From Caballeronia terrestris (GTDB taxonomy: Bacteria; Pseudomonadota; Gammaproteobacteria; Burkholderiales; Burkholderiaceae), in contig NZ_FCOL02000007.1 of the NCBI RefSeq assembly GCF_001544515.1, positions 158,188 to 222,187 on the forward strand: a stretch of DNA of 64,000 nt, given 5' to 3'. The notes beneath the pieces were generated by a model that worked only from the letters and a program-made list of their open reading frames with translations, made no database searches and was not told the DNA's origin. Positions 9,776 through 19,088 of this stretch are shown here, in pieces. How positions within the stretch are numbered: the stretch's first letter is position 1; each line of letters opens with the position of its first letter. The position numbers were made by a program, and so were the translations under genes.

Positions 9776-10774
9776 ATGTCCGATTCGCGCTCACCCCAGT
9801 CTCGGGGTTTCCTGAAGTCGATTTTCAGGAAAGCCGGGCTCCTGGCGCTGGCTGGCGTAATCATGGCCGGCGCCATCATTGCTGAAGACGCAGAGGCTAA
9901 ACGCATGGGCGGCGGCCGCAGCATGGGCCGTCAGTCAGCCACCGCGACCCAGCAGAACCAGGCGACGCCGCCTTCCCAATCGATGCAGCAAGGTCAGGCC
10001 GCGCAGGCTCAGCGCGCCCAGCCGGCGCCCGCCGCCGCAGCCGCGGCGCAACCCGCGCGCAATCGCTGGCTCGGGCCGATCGCCGGTTTGGCCGCCGGTC
10101 TCGGCATCGCGGCGCTCCTGTCGCACTTTGGCCTCGGCGAAGCGTTTGCTGGCGCGATGGCGAACATGATCATCATCGGTTTGATCGTGCTGGCCGCCGT
10201 CATGCTGTTCCGCTTCATCATGAGGAAGCGCGCGGCTGCCAATCGGCCGGCGTACGCGAATGCGGGCGCGGGCGCGTCGCCGTTCGGCGGCACGGCTCGC
10301 ACGGGGCTGAATCAGGAGCCGGGTTATACGGCGCCGTCCTCGGGTGGTTATCTGCCGCAAAACGCTGCAAGCACGCAGGACGTCGCGCCGCAACCAGTCG
10401 TGCCGGCCGGTTTCGATACCGACGCCTTCATCCGTAACGCGAAGGTCTACTTCGTGCGTCTGCAGGACGCGTGGGATCGCGGCAACACGAACGACATCCG
10501 TGAATTCACGACGCCGGAAATGTTTGCCGAAGTGAAAACCGACATCGACGCGCGCGGCAGCCAGCCGAATCGCACCGACGTCGTGCAACTCAACGCCGAT
10601 ATCCTGGGCGTCGAGGATCGCACGTCCGAGTATCTGGCGAGCGTGCGCTTCCACGGCCTGATCCGCGAGTCGGAAGGGGCGGCGGCGGAACCGTTCGTCG
10701 AGATCTGGAACCTGTCGAAGCAGAAGACGGGTAACGAAGGCTGGCTCCTCGCCGGCATCCAGCAGGTGAACTGA
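9776..10774 (+). CDS. Tim44-like domain membrane protein
   Basis: A 332-residue protein with a basic N-terminus and hydrophobic segment (about 18-38, LLALAGVIMAGAIIA) that is either a signal peptide or anchor. A Gln/Ala/Pro-rich linker follows, then two close transmembrane stretches (about 101-146). The C-terminal 110 residues (FIRNAKVYFVRLQDAWDRG onward) form the Tim44-like fold also seen in mitochondrial Tim44 and MRPL45. Bacterial members are membrane-associated and of unsettled function. It sits 27 nt behind ubiE, and a terminator follows at 10853-10887. Confidence 0.8.
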   Translation: MSDSRSPQSRGFLKSIFRKAGLLALAGVIMAGAIIAEDAEAKRMGGGRSMGRQSATATQQNQATPPSQSMQQGQAAQAQRAQPAPAAAAAAQPARNRWLGPIAGLAAGLGIAALLSHFGLGEAFAGAMANMIIIGLIVLAAVMLFRFIMRKRAAANRPAYANAGAGASPFGGTARTGLNQEPGYTAPSSGGYLPQNAASTQDVAPQPVVPAGFDTDAFIRNAKVYFVRLQDAWDRGNTNDIREFTTPEMFAEVKTDIDARGSQPNRTDVVQLNADILGVEDRTSEYLASVRFHGLIRESEGAAAEPFVEIWNLSKQKTGNEGWLLAGIQQVN

Positions 10775-10852
10775 GCCTGATCACACGCATCGGCCGAATG
10801 GCCAGGCCGGCGAGACCGGCCGGCGGCGAGGCCGGTTGCGAAGGTAGAATAG

Positions 10853-10887
10853 AAACCCGCGCAAGCCACCGCTTGCGCGGGTTTTTT
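10853..10887 (+). terminator. Rho-independent terminator after the Tim44-like gene
   Basis: An 11-bp perfect stem, CCCGCGCAAGC at 10856-10866 with GCTTGCGCGGG at 10871-10881, has a 4-nt loop and is followed by six T residues at 10882-10887. It lies 13 nt before the next start codon, so it separates ubiE/Tim44 from ubiJ/ubiB or acts as an attenuator between them. Confidence 0.85.
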
Positions 10888-10900
10888 CATCTCACAGCCG

Positions 10901-11593
10901 ATGACGCACGCAGACGAATCCGCCCGAACCGTTGCAAGTCCCACCGTCAAGACCGCGTCGAAAGCGTTTGCGGCCGCCGTGAATCATCTGCTCGCTCGTG
11001 AGTCCTGGGCCCGCGAGCGCTTCAAGCCCTACGCCGGCAAGACCGCCCGGCTCGTTTGCGCGCCGTTCGCGCTCTCGCTCGTCGTGCAGCCGGAGGGCCT
11101 GATCGCCGCCATCGACGAAACCGACGCCGGGCAATTCGACGTCACCATTTCCGTGCCGCCCGACGCTCTGCCGGTTTTTCTACAAGGCGGTCAGGCGGCG
11201 GTGATGAAGCACGTCAGGATTGAAGGCGACGCGGAATTCGCCACGACCATCGCGAAACTCGCCGAGCATTTGCGCTGGGAGCCGGAAGAAGACCTGTCGC
11301 GGCTGATCGGCGATGCGCCCGCGCACCGGATCGGCGCGGTCGCACGCACGGTGCACGAGCAGGCGCTGCGCACGGGGCGCAATCTGCTCGATTCCGTCGC
11401 CGAATATCTGCTCGACGAAAAGCCGCAACTCGTGCGACGCAGCGCGCTCGACGCATTCAACACAGAACTGTCGCGCGTCCGCGATGCGCTCGCGCGCGTG
11501 GAAAAGCGCGTCGAGCGAGTCGAACAAACAGCCGAAGCCCGTGGCGCGCTCGCGCCCGGCGCCGCCGCACTCCCGCGCGGCATGCGCAAGTAA
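10901..11593 (+). CDS. ubiJ: UbiJ-like SCP2 sterol-binding domain protein
   Basis: A 230-residue protein whose first 120 residues match the SCP2 lipid-binding fold (FALSLVVQPEGLIAAID, then FDVTISVPPDALPVFLQGG). A coiled-coil-like C-terminal tail is rich in Arg and Glu (RVRDALARVEKRVERVEQ). In proteobacteria UbiJ lies between ubiE and ubiB and is thought to hold isoprenoid quinone intermediates for the Ubi complex. The order here (ubiE, Tim44-like, this gene, ubiB) supports that identity. It ends 11 nt before ubiB. Confidence 0.82.
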   Translation: MTHADESARTVASPTVKTASKAFAAAVNHLLARESWARERFKPYAGKTARLVCAPFALSLVVQPEGLIAAIDETDAGQFDVTISVPPDALPVFLQGGQAAVMKHVRIEGDAEFATTIAKLAEHLRWEPEEDLSRLIGDAPAHRIGAVARTVHEQALRTGRNLLDSVAEYLLDEKPQLVRRSALDAFNTELSRVRDALARVEKRVERVEQTAEARGALAPGAAALPRGMRK

Positions 11594-11604
11594 TGGGCTG
11601 AACC

Positions 11605-13182
11605 ATGCGTTTTCTGCGTTTCCTGAAAATATTTTTCACGATTGTTCGCTTCGGGCTCGACGAACTGGTGCTGAGCGGCATCGACGATCGGCGCGTGCGC
11701 TTCTTGATGCGCATCACCACGTTCGGCCGCAAGTTCGAGATTCCGCGCGGCATTCGGCTGCGGCTCGCGCTGGAAAGCCTCGGGCCGATTTTCGTGAAGT
11801 TCGGGCAGGTGCTGTCGACGCGACGCGATCTGCTGCCCGTCGATATCGCCGACGAACTCGCGAAGCTGCAAGACCAGGTGCCCCCGTTCGATTCGGCGTT
11901 GGCCGTGGAGATCGTCGAAAAGTCGCTGGGCGCGCCGATCGACGTCCTTTTCGACGATTTCGAGCGCGTGCCGGTGGCGAGCGCATCGATCGCCCAGGTT
12001 CACTTCGCGAAAATCCGCACTGGCGTGCACGCGGGCAAGGACGTCGCGGTGAAGGTGCTGCGGCCCGGCATGCTGCCCGTCATAGATTCGGACTTGGCGC
12101 TCCTGCGCGATATCGCGATTTGGGCCGAGCGCTTGTGGGCGGACGGCCGGAGACTGAAGCCGCGCGAAGTCGTCGCGGAATTCGACAAATATCTGCACGA
12201 CGAGCTCGACCTGATGCGCGAGGCGGCGAACGGCAGCCAGTTGCGCCGCAACTTCGCGGGGCTCGACCTGTTGCTCGTGCCCGAGATGTACTGGGACTTT
12301 TCCGCGCCGACGGTGCTGGTCATGGAACGGATGATCGGCGTGCCGATCAGTCAGATCGAAACGCTGCGCGGCGCAGGTGTGGATATTCCGAAGCTCGCGC
12401 GCGAAGGCGTTGAAATCTTCTTTACGCAAGTGTTTCGCGACGGTTTCTTCCACGCCGACATGCATCCGGGCAACATCCAGGTGAGCCTCGATCCGGCGCA
12501 TTTCGGCCGCTATATCGCGCTTGACTTCGGAATCGTCGGCGCGTTGTCGGACTTCGATAAGAATTATCTGGCGCAAAACTTTCTTGCGTTCTTCAAGCGC
12601 GACTATCACCGGGTCGCGACGCTTCACCTGGAATCGGGATGGGTGCCGTCGAATACGCGCGTCGAGGAACTGGAGAGCGCGATTCGCGCCGTCTGCGAGC
12701 CGTACTTCGATCGCGCGCTGAAGGATATTTCACTCGGGCAGGTGCTGTTGCGGCTGTTTTCGACGTCGCGCCGTTTCAACGTCGAAATCCAGCCGCAGCT
12801 CGTGCTGCTGCAAAAGACGATGCTGAATGTCGAAGGGCTCGGCCGTTCGCTTGATCCGGAGCTCGATCTGTGGAAGACCGCGAAGCCTTATCTCGAGCGC
12901 TGGATGAACGAGCAGATCGGCTGGCGCGGCTGGTTTGAGCGCCTTCAGATGGAAGCGCCGCAGTGGAGCAAAACGCTGCCGCAGATGCCACGGCTGATCC
13001 ATCACCTGCTCGCCGAACGCCACGACGTGCCGCGCCCCGGCAACGACGATCTGATGCGGATGATCCTTGTCGAGCAGAAGAAGACGAATCGGCTGCTGCA
13101 GGCGCTGCTGATCTTCGGGCTGGCGGTGGGGGCGGGCGTGCTGATCGCGCAGGTCTGGCTGACGGTCGCGTACGGCGGGTGA
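11605..13182 (+). CDS. ubiB: UbiB, ubiquinone biosynthesis regulatory protein kinase-like
   Basis: A 525-residue ADCK/ABC1-type atypical kinase or ATPase needed for ubiquinone synthesis. Seen motifs: the KxGQ-type segment ([17 protein letters not shown]), the Ala-rich loop ASIAQVH, the ATP-lysine segment AVKVLRPG, catalytic HADMHPGNI and the DFG-like LDFGIVG. The last 30 residues hold a hydrophobic helix ([15 protein letters not shown]) that anchors it to the inner membrane. It follows the ubiJ-like gene closely and ends 5 nt before the TPMT-like methyltransferase. Confidence 0.95.
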   Translation: MRFLRFLKIFFTIVRFGLDELVLSGIDDRRVRFLMRITTFGRKFEIPRGIRLRLALESLGPIFVKFGQVLSTRRDLLPVDIADELAKLQDQVPPFDSALAVEIVEKSLGAPIDVLFDDFERVPVASASIAQVHFAKIRTGVHAGKDVAVKVLRPGMLPVIDSDLALLRDIAIWAERLWADGRRLKPREVVAEFDKYLHDELDLMREAANGSQLRRNFAGLDLLLVPEMYWDFSAPTVLVMERMIGVPISQIETLRGAGVDIPKLAREGVEIFFTQVFRDGFFHADMHPGNIQVSLDPAHFGRYIALDFGIVGALSDFDKNYLAQNFLAFFKRDYHRVATLHLESGWVPSNTRVEELESAIRAVCEPYFDRALKDISLGQVLLRLFSTSRRFNVEIQPQLVLLQKTMLNVEGLGRSLDPELDLWKTAKPYLERWMNEQIGWRGWFERLQMEAPQWSKTLPQMPRLIHHLLAERHDVPRPGNDDLMRMILVEQKKTNRLLQALLIFGLAVGAGVLIAQVWLTVAYGG

Positions 13183-13187
13183 GGGCG

Positions 13188-13799
13188 ATGAGCGATCCGT
13201 CGACGCCGCCGTTTGAATCACGCGATCCCAACTCGCCCGATTTCTGGGACGAGCGCTTCGATCACCAGTTCACGCCCTGGGACCAGGCAGGCGTACCGGA
13301 AGCGTTCCAGGCGTTCGCAGCGGGACTCACGCCGCGCAACGTGCTGATCCCAGGCTGCGGCAGCGCGTATGAAGCACTTTGGCTCGCGAACGCCGGCTGG
13401 CCCGTCCGCGCGATCGATTTTTCGCCGAGCGCGGTGGCGGTGGCGCGGGCCGAAATGGGCGTGCACGCGGGCATCGTCGAACAGGCGGATTTCTTCACCT
13501 ACGAGCCGCCGTTCGCTATCGACTGGGTCTACGAGCGCGCGTTCTTCTGCGCGTTGCCGCCGGACCGCTGGCCGGATTATGTCGCGCGCATGGCCGCGCT
13601 GCTGCGCCCGGGCGCGCTCCTCGCCGGCTTCTTCTTCCTCGGCGCGTCGCCGAAGGGACCGCCGTTCGGCATCGGACGCGACGCGCTCGACGCCTTCCTG
13701 ACTCCGCACTTCGAACTGGTCGACGAACACGCAGTGACAAATTCGATCCCCGTTTTCGCGGGACGCGAACATTGGCTGACCTGGCGCCGACGCGCCTGA
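13188..13799 (+). CDS. TPMT-family SAM-dependent methyltransferase
   Basis: A 203-residue class I methyltransferase of the thiopurine S-methyltransferase type. The N-terminal FWDERFDHQFTPWDQ and SAM motif I (VLIPGCGSAYEALWLA) are family hallmarks, followed by IDFSPSAVAVARAEMG. The ATG at 13188 is chosen because it lies 5 nt past the ubiB stop and the N-terminus then matches the family; a longer frame from 12963 would overlap ubiB by 220 nt. Bacterial members methylate thiols, selenium or tellurium species, or quinone-like acceptors. Co-location with ubi genes suggests but does not prove a link to ubiquinone. Confidence 0.85.
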   Translation: MSDPSTPPFESRDPNSPDFWDERFDHQFTPWDQAGVPEAFQAFAAGLTPRNVLIPGCGSAYEALWLANAGWPVRAIDFSPSAVAVARAEMGVHAGIVEQADFFTYEPPFAIDWVYERAFFCALPPDRWPDYVARMAALLRPGALLAGFFFLGASPKGPPFGIGRDALDAFLTPHFELVDEHAVTNSIPVFAGREHWLTWRRRA

Positions 13800-13895
13800 A
13801 TTATTGCCTTGAATTGCGCGCTAACGGCCCTCATTTAGGAGTTCGCCCGCTGGGGCCATCGGCCCGAAAATCGCGGGCCGGAAATGGTTTGCGGC

Positions 13896-13901
13896 TATAA
13901 T
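13896..13901 (+). promoter_or_regulatory. Candidate -10 element for the fmdB-like gene
   Basis: A perfect TATAAT sits 45 nt before the fmdB-like start in a 146-bp gap. No good -35 is found at 16-18 nt upstream, so this is a -10-only candidate. It may drive the fmdB-like, DUF502 and aspS genes. Confidence 0.4.
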
Positions 13902-13945
13902 TCAAGGCTTTGCAAGCGTCGACAGATAATTGTAGGAAGAGTGCC

Positions 13946-14329
13946 ATGCCGATCTACGCGTACCGCTGCGAGTCCTGCGGCTTCGGAAAAGACGTGCTCC
14001 AGAAGCTGAGCGACGCGCCGCTCACCCAATGTCCCGAGTGCGGGAAGGCCACGTTCGCCAAGCAGGTGACCGCCGCCGGCTTCCAACTGAAAGGCTCCGG
14101 CTGGTACGTCACGGACTTCCGCGGCGGCAATAACGGCGGCAAGCCCGTCGCAGCCGAAACGCCGAAGTCCGATGATGCCGCTTCGAAGCCGGACACAGCG
14201 AGCGCACCGGCTGACGTTTCCAAGTCGGATGCTTCCAAATCGGATGCTTCCAAATCGGATGCGAAGTCGACCACGGCCGGCAGCACGACTGCGGCTCCCG
14301 CGAGCACGCCATCGTCTGGCAACGCGTAA
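13946..14329 (+). CDS. FmdB-type zinc ribbon protein with Ser/Lys/Asp-rich tail
   Basis: A 127-residue protein with the FmdB/CxxC_CXXC_SSSS zinc ribbon: CESCGFG near residues 8-14 and CPECGKATF near 32-40. The tail is low-complexity and contains a tandem SKSDA repeat encoded by three near-identical 15-bp units at about 14219-14263. The ATG at 13946 is preceded by AGGAAG at 13934-13939; an in-frame ATG 36 nt upstream lacks a site. FmdB proteins are implicated in regulation in other bacteria, but the function here is unknown. In many proteobacteria this gene lies next to aspS, as here. Confidence 0.85.
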   Translation: MPIYAYRCESCGFGKDVLQKLSDAPLTQCPECGKATFAKQVTAAGFQLKGSGWYVTDFRGGNNGGKPVAAETPKSDDAASKPDTASAPADVSKSDASKSDASKSDAKSTTAGSTTAAPASTPSSGNA

Positions 14330-14464
14330 CGTTGTAAACGCGCGCCACCCGCCGGATCCGATCTGTCCGATCGCACGCAAGAAGACGACCGCTCATGCCT
14401 CGGCAAGGGCGGCAACCCTGCCAAACCGTGCCTCGAAAGCCGGGGCGGCCTTCCGGCTGTGTAA

Positions 14465-15124
14465 ATGACGACCAAAAAGACTACGTTGAAATCCGTGTTC
14501 CTGACCGGCCTGCTCGTGCTGGTGCCGCTCGCCATCACCTTGTGGGTGCTGGGTCTTGTGATCGGGACCATGGACCAGACGCTCTTGCTGCTGCCGTTGT
14601 CATGGCAGCCCGAGCGGGTGTTCGGCTTCCATCTGCCGGGCCTGGGCGCGGTGCTGACGCTGGCGTTTATCTTCATCGTCGGGTTGCTGACGCAGAACTT
14701 CATCGGGCAGAAGCTCGTCGGATGGTGGGACGTAGTCGTGCGCCACATCCCGGTCGTCGGCCCGCTTTATACGAGCGTGAAGCAGGTCTCGGACACGCTG
14801 CTCTCGAGCAGCGGCAACGCCTTTCGCAAGGCGCTCCTGATCGAATATCCGAGAAAGGGTTCGTACACCATCGGTTTTCTGACTGGAATTCCCGGCGGTG
14901 ACGTGCTCAACCATCTGAAGGAAGAGCACGTGAGCGTCTATGTGCCGACCACGCCGAACCCGACCTCGGGCTTTTTCCTGATGATGCCGAAAAGCGAAGT
15001 GATCGAACTCGACATGTCCGTCGATGCCGCCCTGAAGTACATCGTCTCGATGGGTGTGGTGGCGCCGAACGCGCCGCCCGCGCCGGTGGCCCCCGCGCGC
15101 CGCCCCACCGAGCCGCCGCTGTAA
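14465..15124 (+). CDS. DUF502 inner-membrane protein
   Basis: A 219-residue protein of the DUF502 family. Two transmembrane helices are visible near residues 10-34 (LTGLLVLVPLAITLWVLGLV) and 58-80 (GLGAVLTLAFIFIVGLLTQ), with family motifs GPLYTSVKQVSDTL and VPTTPNPTSGFF. The C-terminus is Pro/Ala-rich. Its place between the fmdB-like gene and aspS is common in beta- and gammaproteobacteria. No biochemical function is established. Confidence 0.88.
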   Translation: MTTKKTTLKSVFLTGLLVLVPLAITLWVLGLVIGTMDQTLLLLPLSWQPERVFGFHLPGLGAVLTLAFIFIVGLLTQNFIGQKLVGWWDVVVRHIPVVGPLYTSVKQVSDTLLSSSGNAFRKALLIEYPRKGSYTIGFLTGIPGGDVLNHLKEEHVSVYVPTTPNPTSGFFLMMPKSEVIELDMSVDAALKYIVSMGVVAPNAPPAPVAPARRPTEPPL

Positions 15125-15200
15125 TGCCGGCACGCGTTGCGAAAATCTGCATTTTCGCGCGCGCGCCGTTGATTAATGAAACAACGAAAGACACAACATC

Positions 15201-17003
15201 ATGTCGATGCGATCTGAATACTGCGGTCTGGTGACCGAAGCCCTCCTGGGCCAAAACGTCTCGCTGTGCGGCTGGGTGCACCGCCGCCGCGACCACGGCG
15301 GCGTTATCTTCATCGACCTGCGCGATCGCGAAGGGCTTGTTCAGGTCGTCTGCGATCCGGATCGCGCCGACATGTTCAAGGTCGCCGAAGGCGTGCGCAA
15401 CGAGTTCTGCGTACAGGTGAAGGGCGTCGTGCGCAGCCGTCCGGAAGGCACGGCGAACGCCGGCCTGACGAGCGGCAAGATCGAAGTGCTGTGCCATGAG
15501 CTGACCGTGCTGAACCCATCGGTCACGCCGCCGTTCCAGCTCGACGACGACAACCTCTCGGAAACCACGCGCCTCACGCATCGCGTGCTCGACCTGCGCC
15601 GCCCGCAGATGCAGCAGAACCTGCGTTTGCGCTATCGCGTCGCGATGGAAGTGCGCAAGTATCTCGACGCACAAGGTTTCATCGACATCGAAACGCCGAT
15701 GCTCACCAAGAGCACGCCGGAAGGCGCGCGCGATTACCTCGTGCCGTCGCGTGTGAACGCCGGCCAGTTCTTCGCGCTGCCGCAATCGCCGCAACTCTTC
15801 AAGCAGCTCCTGATGGTCGCGAACTTCGATCGGTACTACCAGATCGTGAAGTGCTTCCGCGACGAAGACCTGCGCGCCGACCGTCAGCCCGAATTCACGC
15901 AGATCGACTGCGAAACGTCGTTCCTGAACGAACAGGAAATTCGCGATCTGTTCGAAGCGATGATCCGTCACGTTTTCAAGGAAACGATGAACGTGTCGCT
16001 CGCAGAGAAATTCCCGGTGATGCTGTACTCGGAAGCGATGCGCCGTTTCGGTTCGGACAAGCCCGACCTGCGCGTGAAGCTCGAATTCGCCGACTTGACG
16101 GACGCCGTGCGCGACGTCGACTTCAAGGTGTTCAGCACGCCGGCGAACTCGAAGGACGGCCGCGTTGCGGCGTTGCGCGTGCCGAAGGGCAGCGAGCTGT
16201 CGCGCGGCGACATCGACGGATATACGGAATTCGTGCGCATCTACGGCGCGAAGGGCCTCGCGTGGATCAAGGTCAACGACGTGTCGAAGGGCCGTGACGG
16301 CCTGCAAAGCCCGATCGTGAAGAACCTGCACGACGCGTCGATCGCGGCGATCCTCGAGCGCACCGGCGCGCAGAACGGCGACATCGTGTTCTTCGCGGCA
16401 GACCGCGCGAAGGTCGTGAACGACAGCCTCGGCGCGTTGCGTCTGAAGATCGGTCACTCGGAATTCGGCCGCGCGAACGAACTGTTCGAGCCGGGCTGGA
16501 AGCCGCTGTGGGTGACCGACTTCCCGATGTTCGAGTACGACGAGGAAGAAAACCGCTACGTGGCGGCGCACCACCCGTTCACGAGCCCGAAGGACGAGCA
16601 CCTGGAATACCTCGAAACCGATCCGGGCCGCTGTCTCGCGAAGGCGTACGACATGGTCCTGAACGGCTGGGAAATCGGCGGCGGATCGGTCCGGATTTTC
16701 CAGGAAGACGTGCAGAGCAAGGTGTTCCGCGCGCTCAAAATCGGCGCGGAAGAAGCGCGCGCGAAGTTCGGCTTCCTGCTCGACGCGCTGCAGTACGGCG
16801 CGCCGCCGCACGGCGGGATCGCGTTCGGTCTGGACCGCATCGTCACGATGATGGCCGGCGCCGATTCGATCCGCGACGTGATCGCGTTTCCGAAGACGCA
16901 GCGCGCGCAGTGTCTGCTCACGCAGGCGCCAAGCGAAGTCGACGAGCGCCAGTTGCGCGAGTTGCATATCCGCCTGCGCCAGCCGGAACCGAAGGTGCAG
17001 TGA
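15201..17003 (+). CDS. aspS: Aspartate--tRNA ligase
   Basis: A 600-residue bacterial-type class IIb aminoacyl-tRNA synthetase. It has an N-terminal OB-fold anticodon domain ([20 protein letters not shown]), motif 2 ([18 protein letters not shown]), the inserted GAD domain in the middle, and motif 3 ([11 protein letters not shown]) near the end. It charges tRNA-Asp; whether it also charges tRNA-Asn cannot be decided by eye. The ATG at 15201 follows an A-rich leader. A terminator follows at 17027-17053. Confidence 0.97.
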   Translation: MSMRSEYCGLVTEALLGQNVSLCGWVHRRRDHGGVIFIDLRDREGLVQVVCDPDRADMFKVAEGVRNEFCVQVKGVVRSRPEGTANAGLTSGKIEVLCHELTVLNPSVTPPFQLDDDNLSETTRLTHRVLDLRRPQMQQNLRLRYRVAMEVRKYLDAQGFIDIETPMLTKSTPEGARDYLVPSRVNAGQFFALPQSPQLFKQLLMVANFDRYYQIVKCFRDEDLRADRQPEFTQIDCETSFLNEQEIRDLFEAMIRHVFKETMNVSLAEKFPVMLYSEAMRRFGSDKPDLRVKLEFADLTDAVRDVDFKVFSTPANSKDGRVAALRVPKGSELSRGDIDGYTEFVRIYGAKGLAWIKVNDVSKGRDGLQSPIVKNLHDASIAAILERTGAQNGDIVFFAADRAKVVNDSLGALRLKIGHSEFGRANELFEPGWKPLWVTDFPMFEYDEEENRYVAAHHPFTSPKDEHLEYLETDPGRCLAKAYDMVLNGWEIGGGSVRIFQEDVQSKVFRALKIGAEEARAKFGFLLDALQYGAPPHGGIAFGLDRIVTMMAGADSIRDVIAFPKTQRAQCLLTQAPSEVDERQLRELHIRLRQPEPKVQ

Positions 17004-17026
17004 ATCTGAAGTAAGCAAGTCATGCG

Positions 17027-17053
17027 AAAAGGGCGCCGAGTGCGCCTTTTTCG
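17027..17053 (+). terminator. Rho-independent terminator of aspS
   Basis: GGCGC at 17032-17036 pairs with GCGCC at 17042-17046 around a 5-nt loop. The stem is extended by A/T pairs and ends in a T run, so it is typical though short in GC pairs. Downstream nudB starts at 17106. Confidence 0.75.
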
Positions 17054-17105
17054 TTTTTTGGGTTACAGTCGTTTGCCGTATTAAAAAGATGAGCGCGCCG
17101 CCGCC

Positions 17106-17582
17106 ATGCCCAAGCCGCCGAAAATTCCCGAATCCGTCCTCGTCGTCATTCATACGCCCGAACTCGACGTGCTGATCATCGAGCGCGCCGATCACAAGGG
17201 GTATTGGCAATCGGTGACGGGATCGAAAGATCGCATAGACGAGCCGCTCGTCGAGACCGCCGCGCGCGAAGTCGCCGAGGAGACGGGCATCGTCATCGGC
17301 AGTGAACTCGTGCCCGAGCATTGCCTGCTCGACTGGCATCACAGTATCGAGTACAGCATCTATCCAGAGTGGCGTTACCGCTACGCCGAGGGCGTCACGC
17401 GCAACACCGAGCATCAGTTCAGCCTGCTCGTGCCGCATTGCCTCGAAGTCACGCTCGCGCCGCGCGAGCACACATCGCATTTGTGGCTGCCGTTTCGCGA
17501 GGCCGCCGACCGTTGCTTCTCATCGTCGAATCGCGAGGCCATTTTGCAGTTGCCCGAGCGGCGCGCGGAGCACAATCGATGA
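17106..17582 (+). CDS. nudB: Dihydroneopterin triphosphate diphosphatase (NudB)
   Basis: A 158-residue Nudix hydrolase. It removes pyrophosphate from dihydroneopterin triphosphate in folate synthesis, as the E. coli aspS-linked NudB does. The Nudix box runs from Gly39 (GSKDRIDEP) to REVAEETGI at 54-62. There is one residue more than the canonical GX5E spacing, since Glu46 follows Gly39 after six residues. Linkage to aspS upstream supports the assignment. Its TGA overlaps the ATG of clsB by 4 nt. Confidence 0.85.
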   Translation: MPKPPKIPESVLVVIHTPELDVLIIERADHKGYWQSVTGSKDRIDEPLVETAAREVAEETGIVIGSELVPEHCLLDWHHSIEYSIYPEWRYRYAEGVTRNTEHQFSLLVPHCLEVTLAPREHTSHLWLPFREAADRCFSSSNREAILQLPERRAEHNR

Positions 17583-18871
17583 TCGGTCAGCGGCGCCGAT
17601 TCGCGCGCTTGCGGGCCGCATTGTTCTCCGGACGACGTCCGCCGCGTCTGTGCTTCACCGTCGGCAACGAGGTGCGGCTGCTCAAGTCGGGCGTCGAGCT
17701 GTTTCCGGCGCTGCTCGGACGCATCGATAACGCGCGTCACGACGTCACGCTCGAAACCTACATCTTCGCCAACGACGACACCGGCCGCGCCGTCTCCGAA
17801 GCGCTCGTGCGCGCGTCCGTCCGCGGCGTGCGCGTGCGTGTGATCACGGATGGCATCGGCACGCAAAAGAACCTCCCGATGTTCACCGAGTGGGAGCACG
17901 CGAACGTCGAGCATCGGATTTACAACCCGCATCTGTTCGGGCCGCTCGGGTTTTCGCGCACGCATCGCAAGCTCGCCGTAATCGACGATACGGTTGCGTT
18001 TTGCGGCGGCATCAATATCGTCGACGATTTCGATCAGGACGGCGCGCGTCTCGAATTCGCGCGCTGGGATTTCGCGGTCGAAGTGAAGGGGCCGGTCGTC
18101 GCCGATGTGCGTGAAGCTTTCAATATGCAATGGCTGCGGATCCGGCTCGGCGTCAAACCGAGCCAGCCGCGTCAGCCAAGCCGCGAGCAGCAAGAAACCG
18201 CCGACGCAGGCACGCATAAAGTGCCACGCGGCGCCACATGGCGCGCAATTCGCGCGAAGCGCCGCGCGCGACTCGGCGAGATCCACGCCGTCGATCATCC
18301 GTGCGTCGCGTTCGTCGCCCGCGACAATCTGCTGAACCGTCGCGCGATCGAAAAGGCGTACCTGCGCGCGATTGCCCACGCCGAGCACGAAGTCCTGCTC
18401 GCGAATCCCTACTTCATGCCGGGCCGCAAGCTCCGACGCGCGCTCGTCCAGGCGGCGCAGCGCGGCGTGCGCGTGAGTCTCGTGATCGGCCGCAAGGAAT
18501 TCGTCGCGCTCGACCACGCAACGCCGTTTCTCTACGCGAACCTGCTGAAACACGGCGTGCGGATCGCGGAATACGAGAAAACGATGCTTCACGGCAAGGT
18601 CGCCGTCGTCGATGCTGACTGGGGGACGGTCGGCTCGTCGAATCTCGATGCGCTGAGTCTCGTGCTCAACAACGAGGCGAACATGGTGCTGGTGAATCAC
18701 CCGGAAATCGCCAGGTTGCACGACGGCATCCTCGCTGCGTTCGACGAAGGCCGCCGCATCGACGAAAAACACTACGCTGCGCGCCCGATCGGCGAGCGCA
18801 TGCTGAGCTGGCTCGCCTATAACTCTTATCGAATGATGATGAAGCTGCTCACGATCGGCCAATACGACTGA
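17579..18871 (+). CDS. clsB: Cardiolipin synthase B (ClsB-type phospholipase D family)
   Basis: A 430-residue bacterial cardiolipin synthase. Both phospholipase D HKD motifs are intact: His129-Lys131-Asp136 in THRKLAVIDD and His338-Lys340-Asp345 in LHGKVAVVDAD, each followed by the usual GG/GSSN segments. There are no N-terminal transmembrane helices, as in ClsB rather than ClsA. The start ATG at 17579 overlaps the nudB stop; an upstream frame to 17321 would run through nudB and is discarded. A basic, variable linker separates the two halves. Confidence 0.9.
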   Translation: MIGQRRRFARLRAALFSGRRPPRLCFTVGNEVRLLKSGVELFPALLGRIDNARHDVTLETYIFANDDTGRAVSEALVRASVRGVRVRVITDGIGTQKNLPMFTEWEHANVEHRIYNPHLFGPLGFSRTHRKLAVIDDTVAFCGGINIVDDFDQDGARLEFARWDFAVEVKGPVVADVREAFNMQWLRIRLGVKPSQPRQPSREQQETADAGTHKVPRGATWRAIRAKRRARLGEIHAVDHPCVAFVARDNLLNRRAIEKAYLRAIAHAEHEVLLANPYFMPGRKLRRALVQAAQRGVRVSLVIGRKEFVALDHATPFLYANLLKHGVRIAEYEKTMLHGKVAVVDADWGTVGSSNLDALSLVLNNEANMVLVNHPEIARLHDGILAAFDEGRRIDEKHYAARPIGERMLSWLAYNSYRMMMKLLTIGQYD

Positions 18872-19017
18872 TTCCCACCAATTGGGAACTCGGGCAGGCA
18901 CTGAGAGGCAGGCTCAAAATAAAAAGGGACAATGAGCGCCGGCGTGTTACTCAGCGCTTTCCTATTGACGGACAGCGAGACGGTTAGACACGGCTTTCTA
19001 ATAATTAGCTTGTTTCG

Positions 19018-19052
19018 CGAACGGTCGCCTACAATAATAGTACGGCCGTTCG
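19018..19052 (+). promoter_or_regulatory. Operator/promoter candidate of the TetR regulator
   Basis: CGAACGG at 19018-19024 and CCGTTCG at 19046-19052 form a 7-bp inverted repeat that brackets a -10-like TACAAT at 19030-19035. It lies 37-71 nt before the TetR start. A repressor bound here would block transcription, as expected for autoregulation. The -35 (TTGTTT at 19010) is only 14 nt away, so promoter strength is uncertain. Confidence 0.5.
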
Positions 19053-19088
19053 ATTTTTAATCGGTCACATAAGAACGGCAGGCAAATC

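Noticed and set aside
14907..17480. An 857-codon open frame antisense to aspS and nudB, rich in Arg, His and Val
   Set aside because: It mirrors well-recognised synthetase and Nudix genes; composition is that of a GC-rich complementary frame and no family is recognised.
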